NCBI RefSeq assembly: GCF_018320785.1
Contig: NC_054876.1
Location: 6,918,207-6,982,206 of the forward strand
Reading direction: 5' to 3'
DNA: 64,000 bases
From: Cheilinus undulatus
Lineage: Eukaryota; Chordata; Actinopteri; Labriformes; Labridae
Shown: in pieces, positions 25,777 through 39,100 of the stretch
Position numbering within the stretch: the stretch's first letter is position 1
How the letters are laid out: each line of letters starts with the position of its first letter
Notes under the pieces: model-generated
Seen by the model: the letters and a program-made list of their open reading frames with translations, nothing else
What the model was told of the DNA's origin: nothing
Databases searched by the model: none
Translations under genes and position numbers: made by a program

Positions 25777-26248
25777 TAACTTGCTTAATATGAAGATATT
25801 TTGAGGGGTTTCAGCCTTTCTTTTGAAGCCAAAGGTCCTCACTAAAGTCTACTGTAATGCTGTTTAATTCACTTTTAGTCCTTTATTTACATTCAAAATG
25901 CACATCTTAATCATCAAAAGACTTGCATCTCATGTGTGATCCTCACCTAGCACAAGGCTCCAGGCAACTGCGGACCTTTACCTTGTGGTAAAGCACCCAT
26001 GACCGCACCCAGGGTTACTAATGATTGGTTGCGACAAGCCTCACATTGGGTCATGCATATCAGGCCAAAACTCATCCTGTTGTGGCCAGGTTACTATTCT
26101 GATCTCAACTCTTTAAAGTTCAGACTCTTTGAGGAAGAATTCCAGCAAGCATCTAAAACAAACAAAAAAAAACCTTGAATCTATAAGAAAGCTTCCTGAT
26201 GATGTTCTACCAAATTCTTACACGTATTTTCCTCTCCTCTCCTCACAG

Positions 26249-27075
26249 TGGATCCAACACTTTGAAAGCACTTCCCTATTATCCGAGCAGAGGTCCACTT
26301 TGTCTGCAGCTCATGATGTGTGCCTCTGAGAGCAGAAAAACTGAACCGGGAGGAAGAGGAGGAGGAGAGCGACACAAACAGGAAACTAAAGACACAACCA
26401 GACTCACTTTGAGCAGAGGGACACTCGTCTGTCGGTCAGGGCCGCTCCATCACCACCGAATGTCAGTCCTGACCAAACCTTCAACGCCCAGGATCGAAGC
26501 ACACGCTTGTTTTTAAGAATGACAATCTCTTCTGTCTTTGTTTTTTTTGTTTTATCCGTTACATACAGACGGATGACAGCGATATGTTGATAGATGCAAA
26601 TCTTCAAAAAAAAAAACAAAAAAAAAAACACATGAATGTTGAAAAAGTGGCAGAAACCATTGGGTCCTTAAAGCCAAGGATTAAAAATGTAATCCCTCAT
26701 TATGTCTCTTAGGTAATCTCCTTATATCGTTTGTCAAAAATGTGAATTTACTTTCAATATGGCTATGTAATTTCTATTTTTGATACAATACAAAATTTCT
26801 ATGTATTTGTTTATAGTGATAAGAAGACCAAAGATGGCTTCATGCTCAATGTAATTTTATTGTATTGTAGCTGTGTATGCTGTACTCACTGATAACTTTG
26901 GCATCAGTCACTAATTTGTTCATCTATCACGGACGTAAGCTTCTTTTTGTCTATTTACTTTGAGTTATATGTATGGTAAAGATAATTAGCACCACGATCT
27001 TCAATGGTTAACCCACATACTCATGTGATCTGAACAGGTCAATTCTACAATAAATGACTACATAGTTAACACGGC
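26249..27075 (+). other. irf2bp1: Probable spliced 3' UTR exon of irf2bp1
   Basis: The block follows a strong acceptor at 26247-26248 and ends with AATAAA at 27049-27054. It has UTR-like AT-rich sequence with TGTAAT-type motifs and no similarity to the repeats around it. Open frames through it have no domain. It is assigned to irf2bp1 because that gene has a donor just after its stop and no other plus-strand gene is near. RNA evidence would be needed to make this firm. Confidence 0.38.
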
Positions 27076-30000
27076 TGCTTCAGTCTCTCAAACACTAAAC
27101 AGACCAGAACAGATAGCATTCAAACTTAAGCATCTTTATTCAACTTTATTGGATAAATATCTTTACAAAGATGAGAAAACCCACACCACCATACAAAAAG
27201 GCACATGGAGCTGGTTGCACAGAGTAAATCCCTTTCACCATAGATTACTTAAACTCATCTCTGAGCTACAAAGCAGTAAAAGTGCAAAAAAAAACCAAAT
27301 CAGCCATTCTGTATAAAATCCTGCCTGATCTGCAGTTGGACCTGGGAATTAAAGGACTGCCCCAGAATGCAATAAACTACAAATGTAATACAAATCTGTA
27401 GTTTTTAACAAAATAATCACAAAAATTAAATTAATTTCCCACAAACCTATTACATATACCGGGATTTATTACGTCTGTGGGAAGGTAAAAATCTCCAACC
27501 TCTAAAAATTAAAGATATTTTCCTCAATTGTAATATGAACACAAAAAGGGAATGTTTGTGGTCATTGTTGATTGTTGTCGATTTTATTTTTTACATTGCC
27601 AGTTGGTTCAAGTCAGCTTAAGCTCAAGTTACATCAAAAAACATGCAGTCGCAGGAATTTTTTTTGTTCGCCTTAAACAGGAAGTAGTCTTAAAACACTG
27701 GTAGAGCCATGAATCTTAGCCGAGTGGAATAAAATGTGTCAAAACAGCACTCTGAGGAAGTTAAATATGACATACAAAAACACTGTTCACCTAGCCAGTT
27801 TTATTGTTTAACAATAACAATGACGTAAAAACCCTGTCCACTCCACATTTATTGGTCTCAGGAAGTTTGTACACTGTATGTTTAATAGGGTGAGAAATCG
27901 AACTTTGATGAGCCAACACAGCCTCACCCTGTGAATGTGTTCACATGAAAAAAGGGTGTTCTTTTTTCAACAATCTACAAACTGTAAAATTACTTCCATT
28001 TTTCTTTATTTTCCAAAATTTATACCAATTCTCATTCAAAAATTTTGTGCAAAGATTCATGACTCCTCTGGTGTTATATGGCTCTGGAAAAACTTCCTGT
28101 TTCATGGCGAGCACATGTCAACATGACTACATTTGTTGATGTGATGAAATTTGGTTAAAATGATTTAAAACCACTGGCAGCTGTAAAAAAAGGCTTCAAC
28201 AAACAAAGACATTTACATTGCATGTGCAGTAGGCTATTGCCATTACATTTGTGGGGAAATTTATTGCGATCATTACTGCAGATTTGTATTGCGTTTTTAA
28301 GTTTGTGGGCAGTTTTTACGTTTGCAGGTGTTACAAATCTTCACCTGTACACAAAAAAAGGTTGGCCATAAAAGGAATCATCAGTCCTATTTTGATTTCA
28401 GTAGACAACCTCCGCTTTAGAGTTGAAGTAATGACACAACAAGACTCTCAATCATTCATTTAACAATGATTGGGTGTTTCTATACATTTAACTCCACTCA
28501 TTTGATTAGATCTGTGCCTAAATTCTGCCTTTAAAAATATCTTTTACACTTCATGTAGGCCGCATTCAACCAAGGCGAACATTTTGAGATATTAGCATAA
28601 AACACCAGGCCTCGTTTACTTTTAATAGGTAAAACAATCTTACAATGCAGCACGCAGAACTTTGGCAAAGTGTCTTAAAATGTTGCTATTAACTGACAGG
28701 ATAGCGACATCTCATTTTAAGGCAGATAGGTGATGCAGTGGCTACAGCGAGAAGGTTCCTGATTAAAATCCTGAGCGAACAACGCATGTCGACTGCAGTT
28801 AGCATGTTCTCTGTATGCATCCTGAGATTCCCTTCAGTGCTCCAGCTTTCTTCCACAGTCCAAAGACACACTTGTTATACTAACAGGGGAATTTATATCG
28901 TCTATAGGTGTGAGTGTCACTGTGAATGTCCATCTTTCTGTAAACATCAGCCCCCATAAATCCCTAGACAGGATTAGCTTAATGTGTGGAGCTCATTTTA
29001 AGATGCTCACCTAAAATTTGCTCATCATTTGGGCAGATATATTCACTAGTTATGAGCAATTCAGGCCTTTTTTTTTGCAATATGTCTTCAAATGGGATGT
29101 TTATCCTGACTTGTTTGCTGAACGTGGCTTAGAAATTACTCAAAAGTCTGATTTATATGTGAAGTATCTGCCTGGGTGGGATGTTGGCAGCCTAAAGCAC
29201 CAAAACAAAACAAGAAAGAATCAGAGAAGTTGTGTCTAAAAGATGGTAAGAAGTGAGGAAAAACTGGTTCCCCATTCAGAGATAATTTTAACAACATTCA
29301 GCATATAGAGCAGAAAAAGTTTCACTTTGTCATTTAAGTCAAGAGAAAAAAAATTCCAAGATATTGTAATATTTAAGACACATTGATAATTTCAGAGCAT
29401 GCTGCTCAGTTAGTGTTTTACTGCTGTTTGAGACAGCCATCTCTGATTTGTAGACAGTCCAATCACTGTTTGCTTGTACTTCTGCATAAAGTCCAAAATA
29501 CTATTTTCGTTGTCTCAGTAAAAAAGAAACAGCCATCATCTCAACTAAATAAAGGGTGTAATCATGAATTTTATACACATGTAAATGTAGTAAAATCATC
29601 AGTCCATGGAGTTCTGCAGGAAGAGTTCAAATGAAGGGACAGTGGTGACCTCAGGGTTGCAGGGGGATTTTCCTATTTTAGTTAAAGATTTATTTTTGCA
29701 TTGTTCTTCTGGCATGGACTATTGTCCTTAAAAGGCTTGTCATCTTACATGTCTAACATGTCTTATTTTAAGTGTTTATAATCTTTAAATGTGCACAAAA
29801 ACATGTGACAGAAAAGCAGAATCATCATTCCTATCTTTGATCTCCGTACAGAACATCTACAGCGACCACTTCCACTAATGTACAATTCAGAGTTGAAGTA
29901 TTGAGACATTTTTCTGAATATAACATGTATGACTGGATCAAGCACACCGCACTAAGCCCTAAAACTCAGACTACATATAAAAAACACCACAGCTGGACCC

Positions 30001-30169
30001 ATTCAGCTAATAGTAAACAGCACAATAATAATATGATAGTGGTATAAATCCTTTGTACATGTGGTTGCATTAATCATCATTTCACTCCACTCGTTGGATT
30101 ATAAAATACCAAAGTGGTCAGTGGTTTCATTGATCATCCAGCAGACGAGGTCCAGATCATCACCGTGGT
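27076..30169. other. Tail-to-tail interval between irf2bp1 and micu2
   Basis: No coding exon is seen. AATAAA on the minus strand (TTTATT on the plus) occurs near 27133, 28258 and 29690; any could end micu2. A SINE-like copy sits at 28719-28960. Segments near 28370-28460 and 29818-29905 are alike (AATCATC-TCCTAT, then AGAGTTGAAGTA), indicating two copies of an unnamed repeat about 1.45 kb apart. Confidence 0.4.
28719..28960 (+). mobile_element. Degenerate tRNA-derived SINE
   Basis: The order matches the common teleost tRNA-related SINE: an A-box-like GATGCAGTGGCTAC, AGAAGGTTCCTG, a decayed B-box (GATTAAAATCC), GCATGTTCTCTG, CTCCAGCTTTCTTCCACAG, TCCAAAGACAC, then AGGTGTGAGTGTCACTGTGA. Several promoter positions are mutated, so it is unlikely to be transcribed by RNA polymerase III. 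Recognition is from memory of the consensus; the family name is not assigned. Confidence 0.62.
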
Positions 30170-33100
30170 TCAGATGGGGCACCCGGTGTCTCCCAGGGCC
30201 TCCCGGGCTCCCTTCAGGGTTTCTCTTTTCACACATTTCCAGTATCCTGAAATGCCGGTCTGATGCTGCACCTGAAGGCGACACAGAGTTCATCACATTA
30301 CATCTTCACCTCAATACAACTTTTTTTTGTTTGTTTTGATGCACATTTTTATGTGCTTTTAGGTTTTTACATGGTGGGAACATGATGCATAATGAATACC
30401 TATTGCCATGTGAAAAAGCAAACCTACAAAAATAAACAAACAAAGAACAGAAAGACAAATAGACATACAAATAAAACAGGACATAACGGGGCAAGACTAA
30501 GTGGATTAGACTTAATGCACGAGATAACAAATAATTTAAGATCTGTACTACAGGCTGCACATTGTGATTCATACGGCTTTGTCAACAAGAAGAGCGAGGC
30601 TCATAAAAATATAGACTAATGATAAGAGAGAAGAGAAACAGGAATAAAAGTAATAATCAACCAGTAAAAGGAGACAACTGCATGGACAACAGCAAATATA
30701 TAAATAAACATGAATAAATAAATAAAACCAAGACCATCTACATATATAGATACACACATTAGCTCATAAATTCAGGTATTAGTACAGTTATAGGATCTTG
30801 GAGGTTTTGCAAAAAGAGGGACCAGGTTTTCTCAAATGTTGGGATATTGTTTTTTATGGAGGCTGTTAATTTTTCCAGATTTGAGTGGTCTGAGTAAACT
30901 GAACCTGCAGGTTATGGATATTTAGTTCAGTCTTTCCAGTTTAAGAATATGACTCTTTTGCAATAATGAATGACATTAATACCGTAAAACAGGAAAAAGA
31001 TCTAAATGTGAGATTTAGTGCTCTCATTTATCAATGCTGTGTACTTAAAGATGCATTTTCATTAGACTAAAGCACTATTTTCACAGGGTTAGAATTACCT
31101 GTGGACCTCTGATGTCGGTGTTTGGTGCAGTGGGGGATAAGTACCTGAATTTACAGACGTTACTGAAGGGAAACATGACGTGCAGCATGGCTGCAGCAAT
31201 GAAATCATATAGTTAATCTTTGTCAGGTTCGGCAGGTGACATATCTTCATGTGTCCATTACGCATCCTGCTTGCACAAGTCACCTGTGCGTATTAGAGCT
31301 GGGCAATTAATCACAAATTAGACTAAATCACAACATGACCTGCTGCAATTTTCAAACTGCAGATAGTGCAATATTTCCTTAACCTAATATGTGTCAAAAT
31401 ACCACTTCGATACAATGTTTTTGCAGCAGAAATTTTCTGCTCTACACATTATGCATACATTCAAGTGTCTTTTTTTATAAGAATAGTTCACAAAAATCCT
31501 ACTTTGATGTTCATGTAAATTATTTTCTTAATTTAAATGAGAATAACATGTAAAAATTATCATTCCTTTCAGTACAGCAATTGGTATCAAATTTGCTATA
31601 TGAGCTGAATCACATTAAGATATTTTTTTAAATCTTTAATACCTGGTTTAATTTATCTAACATTGTGCTGGTTATAATTTAGAATGATTTATTGCCTGTG
31701 TTTGCTGAACAATGCATAAGATGAGAAACCTAAAAAAAAATCGCATATTGAACTGCAACTACAATATTGGGGGAAAAAATTGCAATTAGATTGTTTTCAC
31801 AAATCGTTCAGCCCTAGTGCATATCTGCAGCTGATCAGACAGAGAAGAAGAAGGAGGTGAAGAAAGCCAAGCATCCCTACCATTTATCTATGAGGGACTG
31901 AGGCGTCTCATGTTAAATATGTATCTGTCATTTTAACAGTTTTGTGGAGTTGATACTCTGGATTATTTGGGATCGTTGCAGACCAACAACAACCTTCCTC
32001 GTGCAAATCAGTTGTTATAGCCTAACCACTAAATGTTGAGCGACACATTTGGAATCGTAAATTGTGTAATGCTTGAAATGCACAGCTAAATAATACTGAC
32101 ATAAGATCAGGCATGTGAATGAAGGCATAGGAGGCGTAAGAGGTCAGTGGTGTGCATACATACATTTGGATAGTGGAGTTTAAATAAACATAAGAGTGTT
32201 GCTTTTTGAGATCTTGTAGCCCACTTCTCTTTGTCAGACAGGTTTTATTGAAGAATCTCTGGATTCAGCAGGTCTGGCAGTATCCAGGTCTGGGTGTGGA
32301 CAGTGAAACTGAACTCAACTTTCCATAAATAATGAGGTTTATCATAGTTGATTCATGAATTAACAAGGCAGGAAATCACTTTTTCCCCAAAGGGTAGGTT
32401 TGGATGGCTTTTGTCCCTTTGTAAATGAACTTATTAGGGAAACTGCATTTTGTATTTGCTTAGTTTATTTTTGTCTAATGTAACATTTGTTTGATGAACT
32501 TAAGTATTTAAGTGTTACAAACATGCAAGAAAAAAACAGAATCAGGAAAGGGGAAAAAACTTTTTCACACGTTTTTAAGAGGAAATTAGCTGCCTCTTCT
32601 TTAGAAAAATCATACGTTAACATCAGAGCTGTTGGTTGGTTGATTTCTTAACAAAGCTACCTGTTGCCTTGTTCCCAGTTTTTAAGTGAAGCCTTGCAAC
32701 AGTCCTTTTCTATCTGTATTTACTGCACAGGCACAAGAGTGAATATTTACACTGAACTGATAAATAACATGTTAATTTACCACATCATCTAACATAGAGT
32801 TGTGAAATCATCTCCACATCATATTTGCTATCACCTTAACATAAATTTATCAGGTTAAACCGCCAAACTGACCTTCAGACCTCGCAGCACCCTGTCGTTC
32901 ATCACACCGATGAACTCTTTATGGCTCAGACAGTTATCTCCATCCATGTCAAAGAGTTTGAACACAGTATCCAGAACACTCTCAGACAGATCGTGACCTG
33001 TGGCGATCCTCACTGCTCGCTTAAACTGAGCTGCAATGAGGAAAATGGCGTCATGTACTGCGTGGTATATCCAGGGAAAACTAGTTTGAATTGTCATGAA

Positions 33101-36100
33101 TAGAGAGGTGTTACCCATTCCAACAGGACGGTTGGCTTCAGTCACCATCTTCATCGAAAAGGCAAAGTCCTCCAGGTTGTTGGTGAAGAGACAGAAGGCT
33201 TTGAACTCATCAAACGTGATACTCTGTAACACAAACACTCAGCTTGCTTTAATTCTGCATTAAATCAAACATTTTATTTATTACAGTGTAAAAATCCTTA
33301 AACCTGTCCAGCAGGGATCTTCTTCCTCATGTTCTCCCAGTAAACCTCATTGTCTTCTTCGTTGGTATAGTGCAGCAGCCATTCTGCAAAGTCCTCCCTC
33401 CTCATGGTGTCCATGCCTTTAGAGAACTGCAGGAACTCCATCTCCTGGACTTCAGCCTGCAGGTCCTCCATGAACCTGAAACACATCACGTGTTTACTGG
33501 TGAGCTGTTTTCAGAAACACACAAAAGCAGACATGCTGGCACTTAACAGCTTCAAAAACGTCATCAAGACTGTTGGCAGAAGCATGTGGTGTTTTTTTCT
33601 GGATTTAACATAAAGATTTAGATACTTTCAATAGAGGTCTCTAACCACACAAGTAGAGTTTGAGGTCTTTTGGAGCTTATATGTTTAAAAAAGAGCAACT
33701 TCCTGCTTAATGGCGACACCGATCTTTGACAAGCAATCACAGTCAGGCCTTTTGAGTTTTTCCACACAAGCTAAAGAAATGTTCCTGTCAAGATCTGTAT
33801 GAACAGAACAAAAATGGGATCTAGTTCACCAGAACCTCAAAAAAAAAAAAAAAAAAGAACCCTGAAATGCATAAAGATACATAATTTTTGGACTACTGGA
33901 CTATGACAAGCTGCTAAAGCCATGCCTTTTGAGTTTTGTCATGGATTTTTTCTTGGTAAGATGTCTTCCGTAGAAGAGGTAGAAAACAAGTTCGACTTAT
34001 TGTTATTGAATTTATGGCATCCTCGAGGGCACTGTTCCATTTTAAGGGCCCCCATTAGTGCACTACAACACCCGTTCTACAGACTAACAGCCCCCTGGTG
34101 GGCAGTTTGCCACATTTAATCTACCAATGAAGCATCCAAGAACACACTTCTGATGCTTTTATTTAAAAAGGCAGTTATATTAGGGAGGGCAGGAGAGTAT
34201 TTGAGTCAAACACTGATTTTTGTTTTATCTTGTAATAGGATCCAATTTTCCTTTCAGTGCACTCGATAAAACTCAAACTGTGAGGATGACCTTAACACCA
34301 AAGATTTTTAAAGTGAATCCTGAGAGAAGCGGTTAAAGAGAGGCTTGTTACAATGTGATCTTGGAATAGGGCCTGATAAATGCATAGACACTACTGTGTA
34401 TTTTTCTTTCTCCTGTTGTGTTTCACCGTGCAGGTGGATCTTAGGATTGCCCCACATGTTTCACCTGGTCTGAGGCTCTTAAAAGTCCGCTGTCCTCTGG
34501 GAGAAGAGGCTAAGATGCTTTTAGAGCGGGGACTTCTGCTGTGCTGCCTCTGACTCAGGGATTTTGTCTTGTGTTAAAATAGATCCAGGTAAGCCTAGGA
34601 ACAATTCTGCAATCATTGTCTGATAGACGGTTTGTGCCTCTGAAGACAGACGACAGTTTCAGTGTTAATTTACAACTAAAATGTTTAACAGCCTTTGTTT
34701 CTATGAGAAAGACTAGACAAAGATTAGCCAAAAATAGGTTTTTCGTAGAGAGCATAGAACACATTACCATGATTTGGTACCAGATTCAGGCAGGAGAATA
34801 AATGCTTGGACTAAAGGTTGAGACTAAAATGTGAGGATTTTTATGGACTAACACTAGACTAAAGGGTAGAAATGACTAAAATGTGACTATGGGTCAGTTT
34901 GATTTCTCCCTCTTAACCCTTAACTCAGTCCTTCCCCTTGGTCTGCGCGTTCACATCAGGTGAAGGTGTGTCTCAATTCTCTTTTGAATCGAGGGCTAGG
35001 GTTAAGGGTCGAGGGCTACATAGCCCCTGAAATGAAGATTTTTCAGGACGACACTTGAACCAAGGGGGGATCCACAGTATGATTGAGATGGTCGAAGATT
35101 TATTGTCACCTTTGATGACGCATTGTTTATCGGCAATGTGTCATGATGAACAGCAATCAAGTGGCGTCTCATTTCTTACAGGAAGGTTAAGGCTAATCCT
35201 TACTACCCTGTTTGGAGGGCAAGAGGAAGACAAAGGGGAAGGGCTAAGGGGTAGAAATGGGATTGGCCCTTATCTAAACACTAAGACTGAGACTTAAATT
35301 AAAAATAGCTGTCAAAATTAACACAGGACAGTTTCTTTTTAATTCTGGTGGAACAAGCAGTTAGAATTAGATCATTTCCAACCAATACTTTCTCATTAGG
35401 GCAGCATGTAAGTTGTAATGTAAAGGCAGTTATTTCTTGCTCATAACATACTGGGTTGATAAGGGTATAAGCAGAACAGAAGTCAAAAAGCATCCTCTCA
35501 TTACTGAGTCTACACAGAAATGTTGAATCTGTACACATGGGACCTGATTTTAAACATGGTGAATCTCCTTGTTTCTGTTTATGGTAAATTTGTATTCACT
35601 AACCATGTATCAACAGGTTTGGTGTGTAAATCTTAAAATTAATAACTGAGCCATCAATCTGCTTAACACTGAATATACAGACAATCAGCAGTTATTCCCT
35701 CACTACTTAAAACACATCAGAGAGGATCAAACCAAACTCAATTCAACAAAAAAAGACAGAGAAAAGCTGTTCTCTTCTCTTAAGGACAGATCTGACAAAG
35801 CTTTCCTTTATACTTAAGAAGTCGTGGTATTTTTAGGTTCAGTCAGCTGTGGAGTCGAAACTCGTCAGATGAACAGTGCTACTCCAGAAGTAAGAGAGAT
35901 GGCAGCCTTTACCTAGACATGACACATGGAAAAGGAAATCCTGCCTGGAAGTCATTTAATGCTAACTGCTGGCTTCACCAAAACTTGAGAAAAGTTCACC
36001 TCCATCGCTGAGATGATGACATCCATTCAGTGCCACTGGGCCCCTGGATTGCCGTTTGCTCAGCAGTAATAATCTGTTACATGTGCTACACGCGCTGCAG

Positions 36101-39100
36101 GCAGTGCTGAAAGGAGTGTAAATTATGATGCACAAGTGCCCTCTAGTGGCCAAACTGTATGACCTTTTAATAAAGAACTGCATGCATTGGTTCTTGCATA
36201 CAATTTAGATAAAAGTAACTTGGTTTACCATTTCTATCAAAAAACATACATAGTGATATTAGTACAAACTGCACTGTAAAATCTGGTCAATAAGCTAAAC
36301 TTTTAACACCTATTCTTTCATTTAACAAGTTTGGCTTGTATACCACAGCAACAGAAGAAAGTGCCGGGACAGGCATCATCATTACTGCAAGTGTGTGCAG
36401 CTGCCACTGTCACACATTGCTTTAGACATAACAGGATTTAAAATTCACTACATTCACGGCGTACTGCAAGCAGGCGCTATACTGCTCAGAATGTGCCAGA
36501 ATACATAATCACAAAGACCAGATTGGCCTGGTTTAGTGCAACTTTTAACAACTTTTCTCCCTTGTCAAGTCATAATCGTGTACTTAAAGGAAATGGGGAG
36601 TATGCTGTGAAGTAAATTAACTTTGTGGAGCGCAGGTTGTTAGGTAGGAGGGCAGTGGTGAGTCACCACAAGGTGAGAGCTCAGCTACAACATTGTGGCA
36701 AGTAACTGCACACACTCTTTGAATTATATTGTGGATTTTAAGATTATCAACCCATATTGATCAATAACGTCTGCTTCCTGTGATCCACTGGTATGCTAGA
36801 ACAGCAGACATCTGTCTTACCTGCGAAACTGCTGATACTGCAACTTATTTTCTCCTTTCTTTCCAAAGAAGTACGCCTGAAGTGTCGTGTTCACACTGTC
36901 TCCTTCTTCTGCCTGAATCTGTGCAGAAGATACAGAACAGTACTGTGTTACAAAAATCAATAATGGTCAGTTTTATTCTATGATAATCATGCCTACTCAC
37001 CTCTATGCCATCCTTGGCAGCTCTTCTTTTGCTTTTTCCAATGATTTTCTTCAGCTTCAGAGAGAAAAAATACACTCTGGTAACCTTTACACTTAGAAAT
37101 TAAGAATAAACGATAATACTGGATTATCATTAGTGGTATTTTGAATGCCTTTTCTCTAAAAGTCAACAAAAAGAGGGCATTTTTCTCATCAAATCCAAGA
37201 TAAAACCTTCATCTATATCAGTCAAACCAACACTGGAGCATAGTTGAATCCATGCGCTCTTATTGAGGCATGTGCACCAAGTCATAACATGTAAATATGA
37301 CATGGGGAGGATGCATCGTAGCGTGCCAGCATGCAGACGAGCAGCCTGAGGCCTGATCTCAGCACACAGAGGGTTTCTGCTGTCATCGCTCTGGCTGCTG
37401 AGAGCTCACATGACTCTAAATAAGTGGACTACACTGGGGGGCTGACTCAGGCTGCAGAGATGCAAACACATGACAGATATAAAAAAACAGACTACAGTGC
37501 AGCTCCACTTTACCTTCAAATCGTTCATACTTACAGCGCGGGCAGCCTCAGAGCTTCAGCAGCAGTAAAGGTGGCAATGATTTAAAATTTAAATGCATAT
37601 ATTGACATTTTTATATACAGAAATAATGCTTAACTATGATTGTATTTCAAATGCTGACAAGAAAATCTCCCCTATAGAATCAGTGGATAAATCTGACTTC
37701 TTACCTTGAGGAACTCCTTTTTGTCCACATGCTCGTTGCCGTCAACATCAAGCATTTTGAAAGCGATGTGAAATCCTGTACGCGGCTCTGCAACAGCAAC
37801 ACACCGTCAGTTATCCAAATGCTATCTGAATGTCTACAGCTCTAGAAAACCAGAGGATCAATCTAAGTTTCCCTTGTATCAGCATCTCTACATGAATGAA
37901 AGAAATATTCCAGTGTCTGCTGAAATACAACTCAGGCAGTTTTATTTTAACATAAAAATAAAGAAAGATGCCCACAGGCTATCAAACAAAGCCAAGCTGC
38001 TTGAGTTTTTGCACCAAGAGTGGCCAAAGCCAAAACAAATGCTGAACTGCATGACAAGACACATCTAAGTTAGAGAAGAGTGATATTATGTGCATGATAT
38101 CTGTGTCGGCAGATGTTAGCTTAAAATTTAAATATCATATGTCAGATATGAAGACTTCTGCTGATATTTACAACTGATACAACAGCTTTAAATATCAGTG
38201 TATACTGGCAAGAGCACAGTGGCCTCCATAATTCTCAAATGGAAGAAGTCTGGCACAACCAGACTCTTCAAAAACTGGTCACCTGGCCAAACTGAGCAAT
38301 CAGGGGAGAAGGGCCTTACTAAGAGAGGTGACCAAGGACCTGACGGTCACTCTGATTGAGCTCCAGAGATCATGTGTGGAAATGGGACCAGAAGTTCCAG
38401 AAGGACAACCATCACTGCAGCCCTCCAATGATCTGGACTTTATGGCTAAGTAACTGGATGGAAGCTTCTTCTCAGTGCAAAATGCATGAAAGTCCGCTTG
38501 AAGTTTGCAAAAGAGCACCTGAAGGACTCTCATACTGTGATAAACAAGTTTCTCTGGTCTGGTGAAATCAAGTTTGAACTGTATGGCCTCTGGAGGAAAC
38601 CAGGCATCGCTTATCACCTGCCCAATATCATCACTACAGTGAAGCACGGTAGTGGCAGCATCATGTTGTGGGGGGTGTTTTTCAGCAGCGGGGACTGGGA
38701 GACTGGGAGATTGGTCAGGGCTGAGGGAAAGATGAATGGAGCAAAGTGCAGAGATATCCCAAATGAAAACTTGTTCTGCCACACACTGGGACATTAGACT
38801 GGGCTCACCTTCCAACATGACAATAACTCTAAGCATAAGCACACAGTTAAGACAACACAGGAGTGGCTCAGGGACAACTCTTGTGTCCTAGAGTGGACCA
38901 GCAAGATCCCAGACTTGAGCCCTATCAAACATCCCTGGATACGCCTGAAAATGGTTGTCCACATACATACCCCATACAACAGAGCACAGTTTAAAAACCA
39001 GACTAAGCTTGAGAGGATTTGCAAAGAAGAATGGCAGAAAATCTCCCAATCCAGGTGTGCACAGCTTGTTGTCTCATATTCAATCAGACTTTAGGCTGAG

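Larger units (their letters stand above)
18387..26248 (+). other. irf2bp1: Proposed 3' UTR intron of irf2bp1 and its repeat content
   Basis: A GTAAGC donor sits at 18387, only 25 bases after the stop codon. The 26221-26248 acceptor, with a long TCCTCTCCTCTCCTCACAG tract, is a good partner. Being within 50 bases of the stop, such a junction would not trigger nonsense-mediated decay. An unspliced alternative ends at AATAAA 18736-18741. The span also holds listed repeats (19039-19457, 20215-20242, 22055-22142, 23021-23375, 24308-25776). A possible degraded element with GATATATCG-type runs is at about 20970-21440. No coding exon is seen. Confidence 0.4.

Noticed and set aside
26129..26631. Protein-coding exon around 26.2-26.5 kb
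   Set aside because: Open frames on both strands have no domain; the position after a strong acceptor and before AATAAA fits an untranslated exon better.
28719..28960. tRNA gene
   Set aside because: A/B-box-like sequence is part of a degenerate SINE body and the tRNA cloverleaf is not preserved.
33303..33304. U12-type reading of the weak micu2 donor
   Set aside because: GTTTAAGG lacks the ATCCTT core required for a minor-class donor.
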